Origin: Cruorifilaria tuberocauda | Lineage: Eukaryota; Nematoda; Chromadorea; Rhabditida; Onchocercidae | Direction: 5' to 3' | DNA: 48,896 bases | Assembly (NCBI GenBank): GCA_013365365.1 | Contig: JABVXU010000409.1 | Location: 1-48,896, forward strand | The notes under the pieces: generated by a model | What the model saw: only the letters and a program-made list of their open reading frames with translations | Told to the model about the DNA's origin: nothing | Databases searched by the model: none | In this document: in pieces, positions 38,601 through 48,896 of the stretch | How positions within the stretch are numbered: position 1 is the first letter of the stretch | How the letters are laid out: every line of letters begins with the position of its first letter | Position numbers and translations under genes: made by a program

Positions 38601-40070
38601 AGCTTGTAATATCTCTTCCAAGTTTGACAGAGTCATTCTTTCATAGGAATTGTGAAAAAATAAAAAATATTAGGAATAAACTGTGTAAGGAAGAGAATAC
38701 ACTAAGACAATTTGTTGCAACTGCAGTTTGGCTGTAACTTGCGTTTGTCATCAGACGAATGAATTTGCTTGAATTAACAATTTTCATCATGAAATGATTG
38801 TAGAAAGCGAGAATAATTAGATATTTATATCTTTGTCCCAAATTGTTTCAATATTTTCAAATAATTCAAACAAATTTTTAACTTGCTGATGGGATTTATG
38901 CCTTGGCATGACATTTAAATTCAATGATCAAAAAAGCTTGTATTCAAAAAATAAAATCAACCAATTTTTCAAAAAAAGGATTGCAATATTTCAAACTCAT
39001 GGATCTTTTCCCACTTGAATTTACTTCATCGGATCGATCGAGTCAAATTGAAATATGTTGCATCAGAAGAGAAGCGAATTTATGCGAGTTTGCAGTGCAA
39101 AATATTACATCCAAGAACAGATAATTGGCATTCCAATGAACTTGCACAGCAAGGTGAAATGCAGGAAGTAGAAAGGAATACAAGTTGCATTAAAATGCAA
39201 CTTTTAGTATTTTATCACAGTTTATTAAAATGATTCCAAGCTGTAACCTACTCTAATTCTATTTACCAAGCTTTTATTATAACTTTACAGATGGGAATAT
39301 TTACTACGTTCCTTTACCAATTTTCTCAATGACATTTCCACAAAGCATTAATTTTTATCGTATCGACCGTTCGAATTTTTTAAAAATTCCAAAAGAAAGA
39401 ACCTACAGCTGATCACAATTGTCTTTTTCCGACACTGTTGAAATCCAACGCAGTCCAGAAGTTGCCGTTTATAGAGAGCAATAATAGAATCTGCGCAAAG
39501 GGTGACCTTTTCATTGCTTTTTTCTTATTTTAGGCTGATATTTATTTAACAAAATCTTTTACTGAACAGAGAAAATATACATCAATAAAGCAACATCGAG
39601 ATCCAGAAGGGAATAAGAAGAAATATAAAAGCGGTACATATCTTCACTTAAAAAGGGGGAAAACGAGAAAGAACTTATCATAAAGACGGCACCTGCGAAA
39701 TACAAACATAGTTCGCATATCAAATCGGATTCCTCTATAAATAACTGTAGTCAAAATCTTCCTTAATGTTATTTTGCAACATAAGACAGCAAAAAATAAA
39801 TTCAAAAATATACATACATTATAATTCCAGAAAATTGGAAATGAGAAAACTATAAATAAGAATCCTTAATATGGATTCAAAAATTGAAGTGCACTAATTA
39901 TCTTGATAAGCAGGAACTTCCTGACATTAGAAATCATGATAATAAATAACATAAGGGTTAAACAATAGTTGCATTGTGAAGTAAAAACTATTTTGTTATC
40001 GAAATCCTGTTAATGAAGAAAATGCTAAAACTTCGGGAAAAATTGTAGTTGTAGTATGTAAATAAATATA
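35638..40070. other. long intergenic region between convergent genes
   Basis: About 4.4 kb of very AT-rich DNA between the ends of ERdj5 (plus) and TMEM94 (minus). An AATAAA at 35696-35701, 59 bases after the ERdj5 stop, is its likely polyadenylation signal. Open frames here are short, hydrophobic or Lys/Asn-rich as expected by chance at this composition; I recognise no exon, RNA gene or transposon. Confidence 0.65.
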
Positions 40071-43000
40071 TCAATATGGTGAATTCATTCCTAATTTCGT
40101 ATTGAAACTAAGCTTCCTTCTTCGTTGGTCACGATGATAAAGTTTAATAAAACGAAGTTTGCACAGTTCACTAATAATAACAATAACAATTATCCAAAGG
40201 AATGAAACTACTGTAATGCAAGTATTGCAGTCAGAAATATAAATCAATAGCGAACCACATGAAAAATTTGTGTACGCGATCTGAAAAAATATAAATTAAA
40301 ATCTGCTTGCCTTCCATTTTGAATTCAACCATCTACATTACGGATTTTATTTTGCGTTTTAAAATATGACGCTGTGCAATATAAAAGCACATAAGTATAT
40401 CAAATGAGTCAAAATCATCAAAATCATATGACAATATCGAATACAGTACAGGAAGAAATGACGAAGTATTCAAGTCAATTATCATTAAGGAATAAAAATG
40501 CCAACTTCACACCTGCACAAGAATGACGCAACATGTTGTGGCGACCCAATGATAATTATCTAGTGGACATTTCGCCCAGCAATTATCACGAAAGTGAACG
40601 AAACTCATTGATAAAGTACATAAGTAAAGAAGCAACTAAAAACGAAGTCGTATTAGATATAATAACAACGTGAAAAATTATAAAGAATCAGATTATTTTT
40701 CTGTTAATTTAGAATCGCATATCAGGTAATTCATAAATTTATGGTCTTCCAAATGTCAGAAAAAAGAATGTTCCAACATACATAAAAAGAAGCAACGTGC
40801 TGACCAATAATAATGGCATGATTTGCAGGATAAAACGAACAATTGAAACATCCTTGCTGCTCGTACTTTTTTCCAGTTATCACGACCTGAGATACATTAT
40901 TCAGAGAGACAAGAATCTTTCCCTCAAAGATCTCATTTAAATTATGCTCTATTTCATTTATGATCTATGTACAAACAATTGGTTTCATTTTTTATAGAAG
41001 TCCCATTTCCTAAACTAAAATTCTACCGATGATGATAAACTTACAGTGCTGTGATAAATAAGACAGACGACCATAAGAGAAGGAAGAAAATTTATTGAGA
41101 AATAGATGACCGCACGACGAATAAAACGTTTCGGAATTGAGGAAGTATTTTTCGGCGCTATTTCATTGCGATTTTCACCATAGATGTGTGGTGAAGTCAT
41201 CAGTGATAATGACAATAACGGTATATATACAATCATGAATAAGAAAACCTGAATCATGTTAATCTCTTTTTCTTTATCCGCTAGAGATAAAATTACTAAC
41301 ATTGTTTACTTTAAATTTAATGAATGCAAATTTCGTTTTTCAAACATTATGGATGAAGTTCACTAAATGTGAATGTGTTTTATCACTAAACCTTAAAGTA
41401 TTCTCTACAAGCAAACCTGAAAAATGGATAACACATTTGGAAGTAACAATAGAGTACAAATTTGCTGCAACGTGAGTGCTATAGATGAGAATATGAAAAA
41501 TACGAAAGAAGAACGAAACATCCCTAACTGATATCGACAAAATGATATCAACGAAATAAGATCCACGGTCTGGAACAAAAATGTAATATGTCTCAAAAAA
41601 GATGCAATGAAGCAAATAAAAAGTGTAAAATTTTACTTAAATTATCAGAGAACTAATTTAAAATCTCTGCAAGATCAATCTTTATATCCTTCAGATAATT
41701 AACTAGCTCACTGCGACATCAATAAATGCATTATTTTTATATGACACAGTTCGAAAATACTAAAAAAAATGAGAAGTCAGCTATTGATCAGAAAACATGG
41801 ATTAAGAATTAAAGAAATGTTATCTATTAATATTATTTGCTATAAGCATTTGCTGCTCATTGTCCATCCGTTGAATTAAAATACACCTAATTTGGCAAAA
41901 ATATAGCTGACATGGCAATTTGAACGAATCGAACAGGAAATTATTTACAGTGATTTACCTGACTTGGAAATACAATAACATCGCAACATAGTCCCATGAG
42001 TAAAGTGGCAATAACTGATGCTTTTTTCAACCCACTGCCATTCTGCGGAATTTTTTTGCTACACAAAGCAGGATGCTGGGGCTCAATTGTGATTGAACAG
42101 TTTCCCTATAATATTGTAAAACATAAAGAAAAGTTCCGAGACCTGCTCTCAAAAAAAATTGAAATCGAAAAATTTGAATACCTGACTAAAAATACTACTA
42201 TTGAAATAATTTAAAGATGACCCAACAACAAGCACTACTTCACCATAATCCTGAATTATAATGATGTAATGGCAGTGCTATTTAAGTACAATTCAAAAAT
42301 GAAGAGATACAAAACAGTGACTTATTTATTTGAAAATAAAATTGAAGTGTTTCACAAAGCATAACTGGAACAATCTGAGAAACCATAGGAATACACTTTG
42401 TAACAAGGGGAAGCAGCTTCATAGAGTATGGCTTAATAATTATGATAAAGATGCCTCTTAGCGCCATACAACTAACCTCCTTAGCGTAATTATAATCAAA
42501 AAATAAAATCTAGATACCTGCATTATTTCGATCATTTTTTGACATGAAAAATGATCGCAGTCTGTGAAAAGGTTAACCAAAAGTGGAACATTGTCAATAT
42601 TCTCTAAGTGAGGACGTATATTTTTGATTCCTGGAATGAAAATGTAAGAATTCTGCACGTTAATCTTTCTAAAATATAACAGATTTCAAACATTCCATTT
42701 CATGCCTAACCTGATGGTAATTTGGCTTTGTTTGGAAAAAACTTTGGACCTGTTTCTTCGCCATATGAATGTAGAGAATGGTGACTTTGAGCTTTTTTTA
42801 ATGAAGCTTCCTAGAAAGTAATTTATTTTCATTATACAATAAAAATGATAGTGTACAACACAAAGTTAGAGAAGAACGCAACTTAAATAAACGAACCGAT
42901 CTTGACGATAACTGCTTAAGTAAAAATGACGATGAACACAGCTTGCATTTACTTCGATCTGAGATTTGTATAAAATTTCTGAAAAGAAATTTTGTTGGTT

Positions 43001-46000
43001 CATATACTCATGAACAACAAATGTTTCAACCAAAATTTTGACAAGATATTTTGAGCTTATCGCATTGTCAAAACAGTTAATGGTTGCTAGTCTCGTACAA
43101 TTACAAAATATTAAGAGTCAGTAACACTTTCTAAAAAATCATAAGAAACAAAATTTCAGTAAGCTTTAATTCTAAAAATCGAGATTCCGAACAAAAATTA
43201 TACACTATTACCGGAACTCTAGAACTGAAAACAGACTCTCAAGTATTTGCACTGATCAAAAATAAATGATCACATTCACCTAAAGATGTTTCCTATTGAA
43301 ACGATGGAAGAATCGCTTTGATGCAATGGAAAACGTTCGGACCAAGTAGCTGAACGGTGTAATGGTGACTTCGTTGGATGCTGATAAGAATATTTGCTCA
43401 CATCAAGATCTTCAGATTGTTCGTCTACAATTCCTAAATTTTGAATTTTATAGGCATTAATAAACTATAATGTGGTACTAGTTACAAATGATTGCCGCAA
43501 GTATTTGAACATGATTCGATTATCATCAATAGCAAACTCGAGAATCACAGAATATCAAGTACGCTATCTACGTAGTATACATAACTTATTTTCAATAAGT
43601 CTAAGTCTAAAGTCTAAAATTTATTTGGAATAACATAGATCTCAGGCCTGTTTGGATGATAACAGGAATTTGCTAAACCAATACTTGAAGAAGTCTGCGA
43701 TTTTAATATCTTTTATTTATGGCAAATACCTTCATTAGTCAATGATATATAACAATTCCACCCAGCTTCTAAGCCCAACTTTTCAGCAAAAACTCGACTT
43801 CGTAACTCATTTTCTTTCGAGAAGAAAATGAATCGTATGCAAGCATGGTCTAATTGTTCCACTAACTGAACGGCATCACTTCGAGCCTTAAAATGTATTT
43901 CAAGAAACTCGAAAATTCAAATGAGTGTAAGATTTACAACCAATTCACTTTAAGCAGCAGTGAAAATATAAAATAGAATTCCATTTTTCAAAAAAAATTA
44001 CTTGATGCTGAAGGACTAGCAAACCACACAGTGTTTGCTCATGCATAACTTCTTCAAAACATTCATAAGCAGTGTGCAAAGGTGACTGAAGATAAAATGC
44101 CTTCAAAAACTCCATATCAAGACTGACTGTCCTTGGAATTGAAGTTCTTTCTTTAACTTCTTCATATTTTTTTAGCAATGAAATATCAATATATCTTCCA
44201 CTTAAGGTATCTGAAATGGTGCAACCCAGCGTTCGATAGCCAAGAACCAAACAGAATCTGAAATACTCTCACGTCATGTTCCTCTTACGAAATATATAAA
44301 GCATTATTTGTCCATATTCTTAATTTTCATAATCTTAAATATATGATTTTGTAATATTTAAGAATTATTTCATAACTAATTAGTAAAAGAAATGCTTATA
44401 ATTTCCAACTTTTATTTATTACCTCAGTCTAAAAAGAACGCCAATTGAACGAACCCGGTCATTGTGTTGCGCTGATAAAAATCAAGAACCCGTTTATGCA
44501 AATTTGGTGTATATGGCGCTAAAGAATCTTCACACCATACATAAGTGCAAGCATTAAGTAACAAATCAGCTGTTCCCTGACTCATTACATGATAATATTT
44601 CGATGTCGCATCTTTCGTAATTGTTAGAAATGCATTTTCCAACGGCATTCGAAACTTCCGCAACCTAAATTTAAAAAAGTGCAATGCTAAAAATTTAGGT
44701 CTATTTTTTAACTTGATCATAAAGAAGCGGATCAATAAGTATATACTATTATGAACTTTTTGGGATTGGTATAAACAAAAAAAAATGCTAAACTGACTCA
44801 TTATCGGATCCTTCCCTTCGCGATCGCTTATAAAAGCCTATCGTTTTTGTATCCGAAGTATCAAACTCTTTCAAAACTTCGTCATCAATTCTACAAACAG
44901 AAATAAAGTAATCCATGTTCTGGATTTTCATTATTTTTATGCTTTCTATGGTTCTTTGACATAAGGATAACATAATAATTTGAATTTCAGACTGTTTAAT
45001 CCTATTTGATACAATAAAAAATTTTTAACGAGTTTTTAGATAAAAGGTAGCAAAGCAATAACAACATCTGTGAACTCACCCTAATAATTGAGCTAATGGA
45101 CATAAGCAGTGTCGGTTAGAAAGTGTAATATTGTTCGGCACATTTTCCGAAATACTGTTGATGTGATTCAAGAATAACGTATAGTCTGGCAATAGAGAAC
45201 AGCCATTCACAATACTGCTGATTCCAAGCGGCAGCAGAGACCGCTTATAGCATTCCCTGAATTATTACACTGGGAATAAATATCTGCACTGCAATACCAA
45301 GAAAAGTTGTTGATAAAAAACTAATGATAATTTGTAGCCAACCAAGAGGAATCATCGAAATGTACAGGAAAACATTCAGCTCCATTCATTGTTAAATCCA
45401 AAATTTTTGGCATCAGTTTTCGTACTTCTCCTTCAAAGAAAAATGGTGGAAATTTAAAGCACAGAGGACATGAATAAACGAACAGAGAATTATGCAAATA
45501 AGATAAATAAAGAACAAAAGGAAAATATTGAAGAATTCATACAATCTGCACCTTCTTCATCAGAGTGAAAGCACAGCACTTTTTCAATTGTTGCGTTTGG
45601 CCACGAAAGCAGACCTTTCTTGTCCAGAAAAGCACAGGATGTGAGACCACCACATGTGAAAACGAAATCCGTTGAAACGTGAAAATGACCTAACAAATCA
45701 AAATTTCTATTGCATTGATTCCTCAACTCCATTATTTTAAAGTAGTTACCTGTGAAATAGTGATAAACTGTTTTAAGGCCACTGCTAACTGTTCCTTTCC
45801 TGCTTCTATCAACAAAAATACGAGCTGCAACGGTTTTTGAACTTGAATTGTTATATTGCAGATTACAGTCGTCACCCAGAACAAAACCCAAATTCCTTAA
45901 AATAATTAGCAAAACTCATAATCAAATAAAGTTTAGGATTAAAAATGACATAATCTTCCTTTATGGAAATTCCCATTCATTAACATGAATGCAATGAATA

Positions 46001-48264
46001 ATGTTGCAGCAAAATTTCAAGATATCACTGTTGTCAAATCATTGAAATGCCTCCTTCGGTTACTCAACTGTTCGTTAGAAGAAGCCATATCTTTTTGATG
46101 AAGTTCCGCAACATCCACCTAATGATTGACATATCAATTATTCTTAGCCATTCTAAGATTCATACGAATTCTCGTAGTGCCCTCCGTTGGGAAGCCCATA
46201 ATATTCTGATGCTAAATTTTTTTCAAAATGATCTATGAAAGAGGAAGGATTTATGATTCCAAAGAATACCATAACTTTCCAAATAAGCAAAAGATCGGAA
46301 TCATAGGTCCGAACAAAGGAAGAAGAATCAGTGATGTATCCACCAAAAAATTGACAATACTTTCTTTTGCCATAAAAAAATACCTAAAAATAACCAATTA
46401 TAATAAGCGGAATTTTCAGATCTCAGTAAATCCAAATCTGGGTAAAAAAATTTTTCATTTGCAGCTCCGAGATTATTTCTATCAAACTTGCATGGCATAT
46501 AAATTGTGGGAACTTTCCGAAAGCAATACAATATGAACGTAATCGTGAATATAAACGGTGAGAGGCATCGTTCGAGGACAAAATGAAGTGTCATATCGAT
46601 TTCAGTATTCAACAAGTTTGAGTGTTTCTTGCGGTGAGTACGAAAAGCTGAGCGTATATGATCAATAATTGGCGGCTCGACAACTTCCCACAATGTCGAT
46701 TTTGATGGAAGTACCTAAAAATTATGAGCTATAAGAAATATCGAGTGGCTAGAAATCGATCAAGGCATTAATACATCTTAAAATTTTTACAAAATAAATA
46801 AAAAACAAACACCACGAGTTTCAGGACATAATATTTTTAGATATCGTGGTTTATCTCCCACATCAATGATATCACCACGTTGTGACACACATCGGCATGG
46901 TGGTGACTGTCCAGCACGAAGTTCTATCATATCACCTCCTACCAAAAGCATCCATGGCACATTCACCAACTAAAATGATTATGCTCTTCTACTTAATTCT
47001 TTCTAAATATGGTTTTCATGTAATTTGTTGGACAATTTTCATTGTCAGGCATCAACTCAGCAAAATTTATATTCATGGAACTAAACAGGGTAGAAAAACT
47101 CGCTCGATTCTCATAAATATAAGCCTAAAACCTGATCATGCATTCATTTGTCAAAAAATGAGCTTCTCAGTAATGTTTTGTACACCCACTACTAATGAAT
47201 CGTTAATAAAATCTCAACAAGAAGCGTCTAATATAAAATAGTATTTTTAAAGCTTCTACCATAAATGTATTCTGACACAGTAAAGTCATCCCTAAGTGTT
47301 TTGATATACAGATCAGTTATCAGTTAAAAAAATTGTACTTCTCTACCTATTCAGGTGATTATATGAATGTTTAGTTCAGCGTAACAAATAAAATAAAACG
47401 AAAATAAACATTAAAACAAAAAAAAGATTATCTTGTGATCCCTGTATGTCCATTGTAAACTGATAGCATCAGATAACGGTGTGTAAAGATGTTCATACTC
47501 GAAATCTTCTTCTTTCAATGATTTTAGAATATCCAAAATATTTAAGGCTCTTATAACAATAGCGAACCGTTGGTTACGATATACTTTTGATGAATGGCAT
47601 ATGTTAGATACTGTTATAATCAAAAATAGAACTGATGCGAGTCGGTCAAATAAAGGACAACTCCTAAATGTATTTCACAAAATAGTTTCGCGCTCAATAT
47701 TTTTCGAGCTTCTAATTAAATCTTTCTCCGGAAATAAATATTGACTTAAGGATTGAGTGGTAAAAGAAATAGGTAAATTAGATAGAGACCTAAGTAAACT
47801 GCAAGTCAGCAAAACAAGACAGCAGACAACTGAAACTAACGCATAAATGATACAAAAGCTTCCAGTGCATACATCATCATGAGCCAAAAACCTGAAAATT
47901 CACTGATTGACGGGCATATGCTCATCATCACAATGAACTAAGCAAAATGCTTTATATCTAAATGCTTTAAAATCTCTGGCATCAAACGATTTTTCTTTTA
48001 AGATGAACACATTCACACATAAGTTCAAATAAGACACTAGGACACTTTTTATTAACAATCCACGAGCCAACTTGAAGTTGGCTAATAAACGAAAATTAGA
48101 CCCAATTCAAATACTTATGCCCTGCAATATATTTAATCAGCAAAACATTACCCGAATGTAGAAAGTCCAGCAATGAGTTCACGCTCCCTGTCAATTTCAG
48201 ACTCCAGTATTTCACAAAGCTTTGAAAGAGCTTGTCTCGTGCTTAAACCAATCTTCGCATCCAT
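40071..48264 (-). CDS. TMEM94: TMEM94, atypical P-type ATPase-like ER membrane protein
   Basis: Homologue of TMEM94 (reported as ERMA, linked to Mg2+ loading of the ER in mammals). Twenty-six exons, in coding order: 48264-48152, 47891-47790, 47663-47432, 46969-46811, 46714-46488, 46383-46270, 46211-46166, 46118-46069, 45895-45750, 45689-45552, 45430-45343, 45256-45080, 44890-44798, 44664-44440, 44257-44002, 43886-43730, 43433-43303, 42810-42711, 42630-42518, 42431-42366, 42105-41959, 41569-41417, 41248-41045, 40886-40782, 40635-40513, 40280-40071; about 1,224 residues (human 1,356). Family marks: GLSTRQALSKL near the start, actuator-like VNVPWMLLVGGDMIELRAGQ (about 151-170), LDKKGLLSWPN where true P-type ATPases have DKTGT (Asp about 419), FDDSSW, SQGTADLLLNAC, LDHACIRFIFFS, GLEAGWNC, IRPHLENIDNVPLLVNLFTD, SIPKR, and the terminal TKLGMNSPY. 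Ten or so membrane spans are at the two ends. Least certain joins: 47432 (non-GT donor), 46069, and the exon 42431-42366, whose sequence aligns poorly. Confidence 0.95.
46970..47431 (-). other. TMEM94 intron with apparent AT-AG ends
   Basis: The exon before it ends WTYRDHK and the next begins LVNVPW, aligning without gap to the family (human YRDGHLVNLP). The donor at that point reads CACAAG then ATAATC, with no GT or GC at any position that keeps frame. The acceptor is a normal TTTTAG. Confidence 0.6.
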
Positions 48265-48703
48265 TACTCACTCCAAAAACCTTGTTATATTTCAATATAT
48301 CCCTTTCTTCCACATATGTGCTGCAGTCCCGATTATAATAACCCGTGAATAACGCAGAACCAATGCACCCATCAACCACTGATATAATTAAACAACTCAG
48401 CACCGTATTTAAAAATAAAAGAACTAACTGAAGATGATCATATCGTCAGTAATATTATTTTGGACCAACAAGCATAATCTTTAATTGGAAAGCTGAACAA
48501 TTCAGCACCAAAACCCATGACCTTAGTCTTTCCAATTTAACTTTCCCTAACCCTCAATCGATAAGATAAGGAATTATGTCGAAACATTTTAGTACAAATA
48601 ATTATGTAGATGGTTGTCTTTATTATATGCAGTGAACCGTAAACTGCATTATTCAAAAAACTTGTTTATGCTTCAAAAAAAACAAAACCACCAAAACACA
48701 ATA
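48265..48703. other. short spacer between RPL31 and TMEM94 (same strand)
   Basis: 439 bases separate the RPL31 stop from the TMEM94 start, both on the minus strand. AATAAA on the minus strand at 48619-48624, 80 bases after the RPL31 stop, is its likely polyadenylation signal, leaving about 350 bases for a TMEM94 promoter or an intercistronic region. I see no strong acceptor next to the TMEM94 ATG. Confidence 0.6.
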
Positions 48704-48851
48704 TCACTCCTCATTATCAACATTCACTGTTGTTAACTTCTTGAATGTTGTAACAGGAACATGCGTTACCAATGTGTACAGTCGATCTGCAGAACTTTCA
48801 TCATCGTTACGTCGCCTTGACAGACGTACACGTACACGATATGGAACATTC
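48704..48851 (-). CDS. RPL31: 60S ribosomal protein L31, last exon (partial)
   Basis: Large-subunit ribosomal protein located near the exit tunnel. The final exon follows an ATCTTCAG acceptor (48852-48854) and reads [18 protein letters not shown], then [16 protein letters not shown] and TVNVDNEE before TGA at 48704-48706. This matches the family's C-terminal half closely (human NVPYRIRVRLSRKRNEDE). One base at the exon start completes an Arg or similar codon split by the intron. The remaining exons lie beyond the right edge of the window. Confidence 0.97.
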
Positions 48852-48896
48852 CTGAAGATTTTAGTTGATGTATTATAGATATTTAAGGCTTAAAAT

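Noticed and set aside
35638..40070. Search for Wolbachia-derived inserts or transposons in the gene-poor stretch
   Set aside because: No bacterial-type long frame, transposase motif, terminal repeat or target duplication was visible; a database search would be needed to exclude old fragments.
41015..41615. Hydrophobic minus frames as nematode chemoreceptor fragments
   Set aside because: They fit in phase as TMEM94 membrane exons ending in TKLGMNSPY, so a separate receptor gene is not needed.
42001..42214. Plus-strand 72-residue frame as a gene
   Set aside because: It lies antisense to the TMEM94 exon 41959-42105, which has the family sequence in phase.

Overview
The window is nuclear DNA of a nematode, most likely a filarial (clade III) worm. 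It is AT-rich. Every recognisable gene is cut into many short exons with GT..AG introns of about 100-700 bases, and acceptors follow the nematode TTTYAG pattern. The encoded proteins are animal housekeeping proteins, and several starts sit a few bases after a TTTYAG-like site, as expected for spliced-leader trans-splicing. The species cannot be fixed from sequence alone. No bacterial, phage, CRISPR or transposase gene was recognised.

Layout, left to right. (1) 1-972, plus: 3' exons of ribosomal protein P2. (2) 1084-3858: unassigned stretch with a GC-richer block and open frames that match nothing I know. (3) 3859-13929, plus: a large glutamine-rich, probably nuclear, protein of about 1,389 residues that I cannot assign to a family; two tiny upstream ORFs precede its start. 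(4) 16803-18405, minus: TMEM106 homologue (270 aa). (5) 19662-24626, minus: exocyst subunit EXOC8/Exo84 (680 aa). (6) 25108-27670, plus: flap endonuclease FEN1 (379 aa), head-to-head with EXOC8. (7) 30153-35637, plus: ERdj5/DNAJC10-type J-domain plus thioredoxin reductase of the ER (781 aa). (8) 40071-48264, minus: TMEM94, an atypical P-type-ATPase-like ER membrane protein (about 1,224 aa). (9) 48704-48851, minus: last exon of ribosomal protein L31.

I reconstructed the exon chains of seven genes by hand; each chain keeps reading frame across every junction, and the residue counts agree well with the families (FEN1 379 vs 380 in human, ERdj5 781 vs 793, TMEM106 270 vs 274, EXOC8 680 vs 725). 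Joins are exact where family alignment fixes them and marked uncertain otherwise.

The genes do not form one pathway. EXOC8 (secretory vesicle tethering), TMEM106 (endolysosome), ERdj5 (ER redox quality control) and TMEM94 (ER ion handling) are all endomembrane genes; FEN1 works in DNA replication and repair. No new multi-gene system is evident. The most interesting points are the unassigned Q-rich protein with its overlapping uORF, the altered order of CxxC sites in ERdj5, two non-standard introns (GC-AG in EXOC8, apparent AT-AG in TMEM94), and a perfect 18-bp hairpin between FEN1 and ERdj5.
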